Assembly: GCA_027257055.1 (NCBI GenBank)
Contig: JAPVLO010000621.1
Span: 186,001 to 250,000, forward strand
Source: Cephalopachus bancanus
Taxonomy: Eukaryota; Chordata; Mammalia; Primates; Tarsiidae
Reading direction: 5' to 3'
DNA: 64,000 bases
The notes below the pieces were generated by a model. That model was not told where the DNA came from. It saw nothing but the letters and a program-made list of their open reading frames with translations, and searched no databases. The position numbers and the translations under genes were made by a program. Shown piece after piece: positions 25,021-37,734 of the stretch; position 1 is the first letter of the stretch, and each line of letters starts with the position of its first letter.

Positions 25021-25594
25021 CAGTCTTGCAGTAGGGCCTGCAGTGACCCAAGGATCCTCCAAAATTCCACACAACCTGGGGCTTCCCCCACGGTCTAACC
25101 TCACTCCTTCCTGCTGCAACCATGGGCATTACAATAAGCCTCCAAGTCAAGGAGCTTATGTTTTCCACCTTAGTTTTTCCCCCCACAAATACTATTTTTA
25201 TTATTCCAGACCCTTTCTATTTCCATATGAACTTCAGAATTGGTTTGTCAATTTCTACAGAAAGATCCTGCTGTGACTGGGATTACAATGAATCTAAAAA
25301 GTTTGTTTGAGAAGAAGTGACATCTTAACATTGAATTTTCCAATCCATGAGCATGGTATACTTCACTACTGACTTGGTTCTTCTTTAATTTCTCCCAGGC
25401 ATGCTTTATATTTCTCCATAGGACAATTACCTGAAGGAAGAGGTCACAGGACCTATGGATGGATTGGACCTGGGGGGAGGTGAGGAAAAAGGGGATGGGA
25501 GCAAGGCTGAGCACCCATATTTCTGCTAAAGTCTCTTAGTGTAGGTGAGGAAAAAAAGCAATTTTCCCCAGGAGACCCAGCTCATAAAAAGAAA
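25021..25594 (-). mobile_element. Antisense L1 ORF2 fragment and flank
   Basis: 25190-25430 resembles antisense L1 ORF2 ('TTCCATATGAACTTCAGAAT', 'AATTTTCCAATCCATGAGCA'). 25430-25594 is unassigned. Confidence 0.6.
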
Positions 25595-26172
25595 GGCCTG
25601 GATGGGTATGGTGGCTCACGCCTGTCATCCCAGCACTTTGGGAGGCTGAGGCAGGTGGATAGCTTGAGCCCAGGAGTTGAAGACCAGCCTGGGCAACATA
25701 GTGAGACCTTGTCTCTCTATATATTTTTAAAAGTAAACACATAAATAAAGAGATGGGCTTGGATTAGAAATCAGTGTAATTGACCTAGGACCATGGACAT
25801 GATCACCCGAAACCCACCCATTCACAAGCTCCCATCCCTGGGGCGACCCCTGGGGCCCAGAGCCAACCAGTGTCAAATTCCCAACAAGAGCAGGGCTCGG
25901 TGGCTCAGCCTGTAATCCCGCGCCTTTGGGAGGCTGAGGTGAGTGGATTGCCTGAGCCCGCGGGTTCGAGACCCGCCTGGGCAATGAGACCTCATCTCTA
26001 CAATAAATCAAAAAATCAGCCGGGCATTGTAGTGCATGCCTGTAATTCCGGCTACTTGGAAGGCTGAGGCAGAAGGATGGCTGGAGCCCCTCAGGTCGAG
26101 GCTGCGGTGGCCGGGAGCGGCCACTGCACTCCAGTCTGGGAGACTGAGTGAGACTCCAACTCAAACACACAC
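25595..26172 (+). mobile_element. Half SINE and young SINE
   Basis: 25595-25735 is an older plus half element. 25890-26172 is a young plus SINE flanked by AAATTCCCAACAAG and AAATTCCCAGCAAG (target-site duplication). Confidence 0.85.
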
Positions 26173-26879
26173 ACACAAATTCCCAGCAAGGTGGATTGGA
26201 GTTGCTGACGCCACCTCCCTCCTGCAAGGACCTTTTTCCTCCTCCAGGTCTCCACACAGCCAACCTTCCTTCCCAGCTCCGGGCTGTCCCAGGTCTGTGC
26301 TAGAAGCCTGCAAGCTGATCTCAAGGGGTCAGACAGTCCCTCCCTCTCTTGCTGTCATCCCTGGCTCTTCAAGCTAATGAGACCAGCCTTGATCCCCCCC
26401 CAGCCACCCCACAGCCTTAATCTCTCCCGGCAGGGGGCTGGGGGGAGGGGGAGGAGGAGAAAGAAAGGGCCCCTTATGGTGAGACACAATGACCCAGCCA
26501 CTGGGAGGGATTATGGGGTGCGTGTGTGTGTCTCCCCGCGCGTGTGTGCGCTCGCCTGTGTGCCTGCTTGGGTGTGTGGGGAAGTAGAACGAGCCCCTGT
26601 GGACCCAGGAGCTCAGGGAGATATTAATATCCAGAGCGACGCACGAGGGGTCAGGGACACAGAGAGGGACAGACACAGGGGACCTTGGATTTGACAAGAG
26701 AGAGGAAGCAAGACCTGGAGAAAGAGATGAACTGGCTGGCAGATGGCCTGCTGGAGGGAGTGTAGTGAGGAGAACGGGGCGGAGGAAGAGGGGAAGATGC
26801 AGGGACAGGCTGGAGTTACAGAATGGGCGGCAGACAGGCAGAAATACCGCACCGCGAGGGCCCGATGGATAGGAGCGCC
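26173..26879. other. Non-repetitive block upstream of CRX
   Basis: SINE-free, moderately GC-rich, with a GTGTGTGT-rich patch at 26520-26580. No gene recognised. It may hold regulatory DNA because of its position about 2 kb upstream of CRX exon 1. Confidence 0.4.
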
Positions 26880-27197
26880 GAGAGGAGTGGGTGGGAGGGA
26901 GGGAGAGACAGAGGGGAGGGGAGAGAGACAGAGACACAGAGGGGAGGCGGAGAGAGACAGACAGAGGGGAGTGAGAGACACAGGGGGAGGGGGAGAGACA
27001 GAGAGACGTAGAGACATGGGGGAGGGGTAGGGAGATAGAGTGAGACAGAGACACAGAAGCTGAGGGAGAGAGAGACACAGAGGCTGAGGGCAGAGGGACA
27101 GAGACAGAGAGACAGAGGCTAGGGGGGAGAGACAGAGACAGGGAGACACAGAGGCTGAGGGGGAGAGACAAAGAGGCTGGGGGAGAGACAGAGAGAG

Positions 27198-27243
<46 letters not shown>
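26880..27243. repeat. Long purine (GA-rich) tract ending in (CA)n
   Basis: About 320 bp is almost purine only on plus, built from GAGAGACAGAGAC-type units, then (CA)n at 27200-27243. The reverse strand yields a spurious Ser/Leu/Val frame. Confidence 0.9.
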
Positions 27244-27247
<4 letters not shown>

Positions 27248-27545
27248 GCAGGCTGGGTGTGGCACTTTGGGAGGCTTATATGGGAGGATCGCTTGAGCCC
27301 AGGAGTTGGAGACCAGCCTGGGCAACATAAGTGAGACCTCATCTCTACCAAAAATTAAAAAAAAAAAAATTCACTGTGTATGATGACACACGCCTGTGGT
27401 TCCCCCCACGCAGAGGCTGAAGAGGGGGGATTGCCTGAGCCCAGAATGTCAAGGCTGCGGTCAGCCGTGGTTGTGCCACTGCACTCCAGCCTGGGCAACA
27501 AAGTGAGATTCCGACTAAAAGAAAGAGAGACAGAGACAGAGAAAG

Positions 27546-27590
<45 letters not shown>

Positions 27591-28199
27591 GATCATGACA
27601 ACCACACAGGTGAATCCATAAAGACAGGAGCAGAGAGATCAATGGAGAACAAGAGAGGGCTACATAGGCAGATGGACAGAAATGACACAGCTGGGGCCCA
27701 AAGGAAAGAGAAACTGAGGGACGGAGACCCAAATGAAGACCAGTGGTTGGGGGGAGAGAGAGAGAGAGAGAGAGAGATGAGAATTTCTATTTACCAATAC
27801 CATGCAGAAGGAAAAATAAAAAATAAAGAAACAGAAATGTGGAGCGGTTCATGTCCCATGACATAGACAGAGAGGTCAGAGATGAGAGTGGGGCTGAGGC
27901 AAAGAGAAAGAAAAGAGGGAAACTGAGGCAGGAGTAAATAGAACCACGAAGGAGAACAGAGATGAACTGGCTGGCAGGTAGGCTGCTGGGGGGAGACAGG
28001 GGGACCCAGGAGAGGGAGAAAGCCCCATGCCCCTTGCTTTTCAAACAATCTCTCAAGAACACCCAACATTTCTCTCCTTCCCCTTCAAGGCACCGCTCTT
28101 GTGATGATAGCCAACATGGGAAGGACCCCAGTGAGACCTAAGGAAGGACTTCCCTGAGGCGCGGGGGCTTCTGCTCACCGTCAGGGGCTGGGGCCGCCT
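27244..28199. mobile_element. Old SINE, microsatellites and unique CRX upstream sequence
   Basis: 27248-27520 is a diverged plus SINE. 27548-27588 is (CA)n. 27752-27778 is (GA)n. The remainder to 28199 is non-repetitive and borders the CRX promoter. Confidence 0.7.
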
Positions 28200-28410
28200 T
28201 TTCCCATCAGCCCTAATTGCCAAGATGTCATGGGGGGAAGACGAGGGGATTAGGCAGACGGGGCCCCTCCCCCTCCCAGCCAATGTCACCTCCTGGTGCC
28301 CAGTCGAGTCCCCCACCTTGGCCAGGATTACCCTCCGAGATCCAGGCCATGGCAAATGACATCACTCCCAGCCTGGGCTTAAAATCTCCCCACGTGAGGG
28401 GACCCGTTTC
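28200..28410 (+). promoter_or_regulatory. CRX: Probable CRX promoter
   Basis: SINE-free sequence just upstream of the putative exon 1. Visible elements: a homeodomain site CTAATTGCC near 28212, two GGATTA (OTX/CRX K50) cores at 28247-28252 and 28325-28330, a TGACATCA CRE/AP-1-like site near 28357, a TATA-like TTAAAA at 28379-28384 and an E-box CACGTG at 28391-28396. OTX2 and CRX are known to act on the CRX promoter through such K50 sites. The match of motifs to function is inferred. Confidence 0.6.
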
Positions 28411-28484
28411 CTTCAGCCTCTGCTGTCTGGAGACTCTGCCCAGGACCTGGGCCACCAGGAGAGCCCTGTCCCTTTTTCCTGAAG
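28411..28484 (+). other. CRX: Probable CRX non-coding exon 1 (5' UTR)
   Basis: The sequence runs into CCTGAAG|GTGAGTG, a strong splice donor with exon end at 28484. A start near 28410 is guessed from the TATA-like box about 30 bp upstream. The distance to coding exon 2 (about 13.0 kb) matches the human CRX exon 1 to exon 2 spacing as I recall it. There is no open frame joining exon 2. Confidence 0.55.
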
Positions 28485-29499
28485 GTGAGTGTCTGCAGGG
28501 GAGGCAGAGGGGGCCGGGAGAGGCAGAGGGAGAGGAAGAGGGGGAGACAGGGGTACAGAGGGCGAGGTTCCTTCATTCCTGGCTGTGTTTCGGTGCCCGG
28601 GGGGTGGGTGCGATGTTTGCTGAATAATTATACACAAAACCTGAGGTTCCATCCTGGCGTTTGGGAACCGGGGCCAGGCTATGACTGCAGCAGGAAGGAG
28701 TGAGGTGAGACTCGCAGGGACTGGCACACAGGGCACTGCAGCATTCCGGGGCGGCTGTGGGTGAGGGGATCCCATCAAGCCCTGATGGCGTCCACAGAGG
28801 AGGGAGGGCATCTCACCTTGGCTCTGACGCAACTCCTTAGCACCTCACTGTCATCTCTTCTTTCTTTCTTTCTTTCTTTTTTGAGTCAGGATCTCACTCA
28901 CTTTCCTGGCTCACCTCAGCCTCCACCTCCTAGGCTAGGGCGATCCTTCCACCTCAGCCTCCTGAGTAACTGGGGCGACAGGTGCGCACCATCACGCCCG
29001 GCTAATTTTTAAAAAAAAAATTTTTTTTGTAGAGACAAGGTCTCACTATGCTGTCTAGGCTGGTCTCGAACCCCAAGAGGACTGCCTACGGACTCAGGCA
29101 GTCCTCTCGCCTCGGCCTCCCAAGGTGCTGGGATTAGAGGCTTGAGCCACCATGCCCGGCCTGTCGTCTTTTCTTTAAAACTCTCACCGCTGCCTGGAAT
29201 CTTCTTTACGCGTGTGCGTTCACCCACTAATTGCCTATCTCCCTTGCTGAAACTTGAGGCCTCTTCAGGGCCCCACATATGGTTGGAATTTGCCTAAATA
29301 TGTGTTGGGTAGGTGAATGGATGAACGACAGAGGGGCCCCCAATCTGTGGCAGCGGCAGGAGGGACTAAGGGTAGACCTTGGAGCGTGCCGAGGGGGCCC
29401 GGGAATGTGATGATTTGGGGATCACTGCCCGGGCGAGTTGATCACTTGGGACCTCGCCGCACCCAAGGGCTCTGGATTCCAGTCCAGGCTGGGAGAAGA
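28485..29499. other. CRX intron 1, first kilobase
   Basis: Non-repetitive except for 28857-29163, a minus SINE with a (TTTC)n tail. It forms part of the loop between the two inverted-duplication arms. Confidence 0.6.
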
Positions 29500-31036
29500 G
29501 GACCTTCAGGGCTCTTCACCCCTGTCCCCCTTGGCTCCCAGCACATTCATGCTGTTTGATCTTCTCCAAAACTGTTTTTTCTTTTTCTTTTTTTTTTTTT
29601 GAGTTGGAGTCTCACTCTGTCGCCCAGACTGGAGTGCAGTGGCCGCCCCCGGCCACTGCAGCCTCGGCCTGCTGGGCTCCGGCGATCCTTCCGCCTCAGC
29701 CTTCCGAGTAGCCGGAATTACAGGCATGCGCCACCACGCCCGGCTGATTTTTTGATTTATTGTAGAGATGAGGTCTCGCCAAGTTGCCCAGGCGGGTCTC
29801 GAACCCGTGGGCTCAGGCAATCCACTCACCTCAGCCTCCCAAGGCGCGGGATTACAGGCTGAGCCACCGAGCCCGGCTCAAAACTGTTTTTTCTTTGAGC
29901 TGGGGTCTCATTCTTTCGCAGTGGCGCAATCACGGCTCACCACAACCTCGACCTCCTGGGCTCAGGCGATCCTCCCATCTCAGCCTCCTGAGTAGCTGGG
30001 ACTATAGGTGCGTGCCACCATGCCTGGCTACTTTTAAAATTTTCTGTAGAGACGGGGTCTCACTATGGTGTCCAGGCTGGTCTCGAACTCCTGGGCTCAG
30101 GCGATCCACCCGCCTCAGCCTCCCAAAGTGCTGGGATGACAGGTGGGAGCCGCCATGCCCGGCCTTCTGCGATACTCTTGCTGTCACCGTGTTTCTCGTC
30201 TGCCCTGTCAGCAGGGCTGGGACCTTGTCTGTGAGGTTCTCGGCCATATTCCCAGTCCCACACACATAGTAAGTGCTCAATAACTGGATGGAATGAAAGA
30301 GTGAATGGGATGGGCCGGGCCCGGTGGCTCAGGCCTTTAATCCCAGCACTTTGGGAGGCCGAGGTGAGAGGACTGCCTGAGTCCGTGGGTTCGAAACCGG
30401 CCTGGGCAACTTGGCAAGACCTCGTTTCTATAATAAATCAAAACATGAGCGGGTGTGGTAGCGCACACCTGTAGTTCCGCCTACTTGGAAGGCTGAGGCG
30501 GAAGGATTGCCAGAGCCCAGCAGGTCGAGGCTGCGGTGATTGTGAACGTGCCACTATACTCCAGCCTGGGTGACAGAGTGAGACTTCAGCTCAAAAAAAT
30601 AAAAAAAATAAAATGCAGTGGCTTTCCCAGAAGGACCAGAGCTGTGAGAGCAGCAGAGTGAGGTTAGCGCGGGGCTGCCCCTGGCGCTTGAAACACTGGC
30701 GGCTTTGGGGTCGCATCAAAGGCGAGTTGACTCGGTCAGGCTCTCACTGTGCCAGAGTCCTGGCTTCCGCCCGGCGCCTCCCCGTGGTGGGACATCAGCC
30801 GGGCTTCTTGTCCCTTCTGGAAGGAGGAAGCTGCAGAGAGAGGCTGGGAGACCCAGGAGGGCAGGCCCCGAACGCCACTGAGTTACCAGGTCTCAAGAGG
30901 GCTGAGGTGCGTGGCCTTGGGCGCATCACGGGGTCCCCCTGGGCCTCAGCTTCCTCCGCTGCAAAGTGGGGACAAGGACAAGCTGCCACAATGGTCCAGG
31001 CAGATGAGCCCTGGGAAATCCGCGTCCCGAGCTTGG
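29500..31036 (-). repeat. Inverted duplication, arm 2
   Basis: Matches arm 1 (23955-25020) in reverse. Two SINEs are present only here: 29582-29878 (-, young, with AAAACTGTTTTTTCTTT on both sides as target-site duplication) and 30305-30610 (+). The Alu at 29893-30163 is shared with arm 1. It lies in CRX intron 1. Confidence 0.9.
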
Positions 31037-31721
31037 CCTATGGTGGGAGCCGAGGAGGAGGCCAGTCTCATCCCACTTCCCAGGAGCCCAGGGAGACTGG
31101 GGGGAGGGGTCTTCGGGCCTGGAGGAGATTCGGATTTTGCCCCTGGTTCTGCCCTTCACTGCCCATGTGACCTCGGGAATGGATGACACCTTGCCCAGTC
31201 TCAGTTTCCTCACCTGAGAAAGGGACTCTGAGTTCTGGCATCCCTGGCAAGGGTCCTGAGAGGCCGGGTAGCTTGACGGTTGTGGGGGACAGGCTTCAGG
31301 GACGGGGGCTGGCTCAGGTCTGGCTCTGCCTCCGACATACATGACGTGACTCTGCTTCTCTGAGCCTGTTTCCCTCTCTGTAAAGCGGAGATGATGTGGG
31401 AGCGCCCTCCTGGGGGGTTTATTGTTCCCTGAGATCTTGTCCCAAGGTCCTGGGTGTGGGCAGGGTCTGAGCAGTGGAGGATCCCAGGGGAGGTTCCTCT
31501 GCCTTCAGCCATCTGGCCTGGGGCTGGCACCTTCCTCCCTACCAGGCTCAGTTTCCCCTCGTGTAGGATGGGGTTCCATGCAGGTCCGCAGAATGGGGCG
31601 ATCCGTCTGTATGTCTGCCCACAAGGTGGGTGTGACCCAGTGAAAGCTGAACTCCAGAACTCTGAGAACCAGCCTCGGGCCTGATTGGTCCCAGGGGGCG
31701 AGGACACTGTCCCTCCTTTAC
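31037..31721. other. SINE-free block of CRX intron 1
   Basis: About 690 bp with no recognised exon. 31330-31410 has MIR/L2-like wording ('GAGCCTGTTTCCCTCTCTGT'). A candidate regulatory island only because it lacks insertions. Confidence 0.4.
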
Positions 31722-32800
31722 CCTTGTATTTTATTTTTATTTATTTATTTGTTTTTGAGTTGGAGTCTCACTCCGTCGTTCAGGCTGGAATGCAGCGGCA
31801 CGCTCACCGCCACCCCATCACCGTCCTGCTGGGCTCCTGTGATTCTTCTGCCTCAGCCTTCCAAGTAACCAGAACTACAGGCGCGTGCTATCACGCCCTG
31901 CTAATTTTTTTTGATTTATTGTAGAGACGAGGTCTCACCAATTTGCTCAGGCTGGTCTCGAACCTGCGGGCTCAGGCAGTCCACTCGCCTCGGCCTTCCA
32001 AAGTTCTGGGATTACAGGCTGAGCCACCAAGTCCGGCCTATTTATTTACTTTTATTTTCTATTTTATGAGTTGGGGTCTCTGTTGCCCAGGCCGGAGCGC
32101 ATGGTAACTGCTTACTACAGCCTCAACTTCCTGGACTCAGATGATCCTCTTGCCTCAGCCTTCCGAGTAGCTGGGACTACAGACAGCCACCACTTCACCC
32201 CACTAATTTTTTGATTTCTTGTAGAGATGAGGTCTCACTATGTTGCCCAGGCTGGTCTTGAACTTCTGGGCCCAAGTGATCCTATCTTGGCCTCGCTAAT
32301 TGCTGGGATTGCAGGCGTGAACCACCACACCCAGTCTTCCTTCACCCTTTGGGATTATGAAGCATTGTTGTCCTGGAGTTCATCTGGGCAGGATTTGCCA
32401 TCAGGCTCATTGTCGATTCCCAATGAAAGGTAGACGTTGTTTTGGGGCCCTGTGAGATCTCGTATACAAAGCCTTGGTCTGTGTCTTCCAAGTGAAGGAT
32501 TCCTGGAAATGCTTCTAGCATCGGCTTCTTCATTTTGAGTTGGGATCTTGCTCTGTTGCCCAGGCTGGAGTGCAGTGGCTCGATCATGGCTTTCGGCAGC
32601 CTCGACCTGCTGGGCTCAGGCGATCCTCTTGCCTCAGCCTCCCAGACAGCTGCCACTCCCCATTAATTTTTTGATATTTTGTAGAGATGAGGTCTTGCTA
32701 TATTGTCTAGGCAGGTCTCAAACTCCTGGGCTCAAGCAATCCTCCAGCCTTGGCCTTCTGCATTTCTGGGGTTACAGGTGTGAGCCACCGTGCCTAGTCC
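31722..32800 (-). mobile_element. Three minus-strand SINEs
   Basis: 31722-32036, 32037-32335 and 32534-32800, with about 200 bp of unassigned sequence (32336-32533) before the last. Confidence 0.8.
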
Positions 32801-33609
32801 GATATTATTTTTATTGTTATTATTCTCTGCTGAAATCTTGCCTACACAGCCCTGACAAGGAGGTCAGCCCTCAATTCCCTGAGGCCTTTGTCACAATCGG
32901 CTGCTCGATCTTGGGCAAGCTCTGTCCTCTCATGAGGTTCAGATTTTCTGTCCAAGAGCCAGATCACCCTAACTGTGAGAATTCTTGCCTTTCCTGGAAG
33001 GTCAACTGCTTAGCTGGGCCACCGGGCTCAGATTCAGCGGTGAAGAAAACGAAAGCGGTGCTTCTGTTCCAGGCCCTGCAAATAGTCCTTTGTTGGGCAA
33101 ATTCACAAGTCTCCCTGTTTCTACTCTCTGAAGATTTTTTTTTTCCTGCTGGGTGTGGTGGTTCATGCCTGTAATCCCAGCACTTTAGGAGGTCGAGGCA
33201 GGAGGATTACTTGAGCCCAGGAATTGAAATCAGCCTGGGCAACACAGCGAGACCTCATCTCTACAAAAAAATAAAAAAATTAGCTGGGTGTGGCGTGTGC
33301 TTGTAGTCCTGGCTACTCAGGAGGCTGGGGTGGGAGGATTGCTTGAGCCCAGGAGGTGGAGGCTGTGGTGAGCCAGGATCATTGCACTGTAGTCCTGCCT
33401 GGGCAACAGAGTGAGACTCTGACTTTAAAAAAAGGCTGTTTTTGTTCAAGAAGTGGGAGAAGACAGAGGGACCACAGGTTATGGGGCTGGGAGAATAGGA
33501 CCTTCAGGAATATTCCAAGATTGAAATCCTAGGTTTAAAAAAAAGTGAACCTTATAGTAATTCAGCCTCTACCTCTCAAGGTTGTGCACAGGAATGAATG
33601 ACATCCTGC
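32801..33609. mobile_element. Unique intron sequence with one SINE
   Basis: 33147-33437 is a plus SINE. 32801-33146 and 33438-33609 show no exon or known repeat. Confidence 0.6.
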
Positions 33610-34689
<1,080 letters not shown>

Positions 34690-34690
<1 letters not shown>

Positions 34691-35611
34691 TCTTTTTTTT
34701 TCTTTTTTTGAGTCAAGAGTATCACTCCGTCGCCCAGGATGGAATTCAGTGGCACAATGCCAGCTCATCACAGACTCAACCTCCTGGGCTCGGGCCATCC
34801 TTTCTCCCGGCTTCCTGAGTAGGTGGGACTACAGGCATGTGCCACCACACCTGGCTAGTTTTTTGAATTTTTGTAGAGATGGGGTCTTGCTATGTTGTCC
34901 AGGTTGGTCTTGAACTCCTGGACTCAAGCAATATTCTTTCCTCGGCCTCCCAAAGTGCTAGGATTATAAGCATCAGTCACCATGTCAGGGACCCCGTTTT
35001 ATTTTATCTTTTTTTTTTTTTTTTTTGAGTTGGAGTCTCACTCTGTCGCCCAGACTGGAGTGCAGTGGCCGACCCTTCCGCCTCAGCCTTCCGAGTAGCC
35101 GGAATTACAGGCGCGCACTACCACGCCTGGTTAATTTTTTGATTTATTGTGGAGATGAGGTCTCGCCTGCCCAGGCGGGTCTCAAACCCGCGGGCTCAGG
35201 CAATCCACTCTCTTCAGCCTCCCAAAGGTGTGGGATTACAGGCTGAGCCACCAAGCCCGGCTCTGTTTTATCTTCATAGGAGTTTTTGAAACTCCTTGAA
35301 ATCATCTTGATTCTTTTTTTTTTTTTTTTTTTGAGTCGGACTCTCACTCTGTCACCCAGGCTGGAGTGCAGGGGCATGCTCATGGCCACCGCAGCCTTGA
35401 CCTGCTGGGCTCAGGCGATCCCTCTGTTTCAGCCTTCCAAGTAACTGGAACCACAGGTGTGTGCCACCACGCCCAGCTGATTTTTTGACTTATTGTAGAG
35501 ACAAGGTCTCGCCATGTTGCCCAGGCTGGTCTTGACTCCTGAGCTCAGGCAATCCTCTTGCCTTGGCCTCCCAAAGTGCTGGAATGACAGGAGTGAGCCA
35601 CCTCACCCAGC
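34690..35611 (-). mobile_element. Three minus-strand SINEs
   Basis: 34690-34995 (old), 35012-35262 (young, with a deletion in the right arm) and 35313-35611 (intermediate). Confidence 0.85.
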
Positions 35612-36300
35612 TTGATTCTTAAAAAAAAAAGAAAAAAGTCTGTTTCTGTGTTCATTGTCAAGTTTTTCTGGCCAGAACCTACAAATTCAATTCCATGAAG
35701 AACAAGTGCAGTGGGTCTTATTTCCTGTGATATCCCTGGTTTCTAGAATGGGATAGACATTCAAAAAAATGTTTGCTAAATGAACAGTGGAACCTCAGCT
35801 TACAATAAACAGAACCCCCTTGCCCTCATGTGAGAACTGAGAGGAATCAGGCGGTAGAAGGAAGGAAGTGGGTGGGTGTGAAAAGAAATGTCATCTGAGG
35901 CCAGGTGCGGTGCTAAGCCTGAAATCCCAGCACTTTGGGAGGCTAAGGTGAGACCAGCCTGGGCGACTTGGCAAGACCTCATCTCTACAATAAATCAAAA
36001 AATTAGCTGGCTGTCTCTGGGAAGGTGTGTCCTCATACCTTGCTTTAACAGACTGGATTACTTTTTTTGTTTTTTTTTGAGTTGGAGTCTCACTGTCGCC
36101 CAGACTGGAGTGCAGTGGCTGCTCCCGGCCACCGCAGCCTCGACCTGCTGGGCTCCGGCGATCCTTCTGCCTCGGCCTTCCGAGAACCCGGAATTACAGG
36201 CATGCACTACCCGGCTGATTTTTTGATTTATTGTAGAGATGAGGTCTCGTCTGCCCAGGAGGATCTCGAACCCACGGGCTCAGGCAATCCACTCACCTTA
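35612..36300. mobile_element. Unique spacer, SINE fragment and young SINE
   Basis: 35612-35898 is unassigned. 35899-36005 is a plus SINE fragment. 36062-36300 is a young minus SINE between two copies of CTGGATTACTT. Confidence 0.75.
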
Positions 36301-36592
36301 GCCTGGATTACTTCTTTATCCTGTGTGTGTATATGTATGTCATCCTTTCAAAAACAAAGCAGCAATGAAATCTCCAAAGAGCAGGCAGAACACGAAGACC
36401 TCTCAATGGCTATCTTGCCTTCATTCCATGGCCTCAGAAAACCTCTCTGCCTCTACAGCGATTTGCATAAGCTGTTTCCTGGCCAGGACTGCCTCTCCCC
36501 AGGGCCAAAGCCCCTCTCAACAGCTAACTCCTTCTCCTGCAGGTCTCAGCTCAAACAATTTCCCAGAGATGCCATCCCACATGCTAAGCTGA

Positions 36593-36675
<83 letters not shown>

Positions 36676-36859
36676 TCTCCTGTTCTTCAGGACACAGCGT
36701 CTGTTCAGTGACGTATGTTTGTTTACCTGTCTGTCTCCCCAGACTCTATCAACTACATGAGTTCAGGGTAGGGGAGAATCTTGGTCCCTGCCGTGTCCCC
36801 ACCTCCCCCAATAAATATTTGAACAATAAGGAAATGAATTAAAAACGGATGACATTTCT
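36301..36859. repeat. L2-like fragment and (CA)n(CT)n microsatellite
   Basis: 36470-36590 has L2-like wording ('GGTCTCAGCTCAAACAATTT'). 36598-36676 is (CA)n followed by (CT)n. The rest is unassigned. Confidence 0.7.
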
Positions 36860-37485
36860 TTTGTTTGTTTGTTTTTTTGAGTTGGAGTCTCACTCTGTCG
36901 CCCAGGCTGGAGTGCAGTGGCACGCTCACGGCCACTGCAGCCTCGACCTGCTGGGCTCCGGCGATCCTCTCGCCTCAGCCTTCCAAGTGGAATTACAAGC
37001 ATGTGCTAACATACTAAGTTAATTTTTAAAAAAATTTATTGTGGCGACGAGATCTTGCCAAGTTGCCCGGGTTGTTCTCGAACCTGTGGGCTCAGGCAAT
37101 CCACCCGCCTCGGCCTCCCAAAGTGCTGGGATGGCAGACTGAGCCACCATGCCTGTCCAGCCTTGTGTAAAAAGTCACAAATAGGGTGGAGCACTGTGAT
37201 CCATGCCTGTCATCCTAGCATTTTGGGAGGCAGATGAGAGAGGATTGCCTGAGCCCAGGGATTCGAGACCAGCCTGGGCATCTTAGTGAGACCTCATCTC
37301 TACAGTAAATAAAAATATTAGCCAGGTGTGGTGGCTCACACCTGTAGTCCCAGGTACTTGGGAGGCTGAAGTGGAAGGATCGCCTGAGCCCAGCAGGTTG
37401 AGGCTGCAGTGACCATGAGCATGCCTCTGCACTCCAGCCTGGTTGACAGAGTGAGACTCTGACTCAAAAAAAACAAAACAAAACA
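36860..37485. mobile_element. Convergent pair of SINEs
   Basis: 36860-37165 is minus and 37181-37485 is plus, separated by about 15 bp. Confidence 0.8.
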
Positions 37486-37734
37486 GGGAAAAAGATCACA
37501 AATGGGAATGTGTTATGCATACTGCTCAGCACCAAACTGTTCTCCTTTAAATATACTTATTATGTAATAAATAGTATAATTTAATAATATTTATAATGAC
37601 ATATAATAATACAAGTAATCATTTATAATGATAAATATAATATAATAAATATATTCTATAATGTATTATATGCAATTTGGTCATCTGTGCTATATAGCAT
37701 ACACACATGCCTATCGTCAAAATGTAGTTAAGAC
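37486..37734. repeat. AT-rich low-complexity tract
   Basis: 37555-37680 is almost pure A/T, with TAATAAATA and ATATAATATAATA words that can pair with themselves. Confidence 0.8.

Noticed and set aside
26374..27351. Minus-strand frames of 208 and 325 codons rich in Ser, Leu and Val
   Set aside because: They are low-complexity translations of the purine tract and (CA)n, with no domain.
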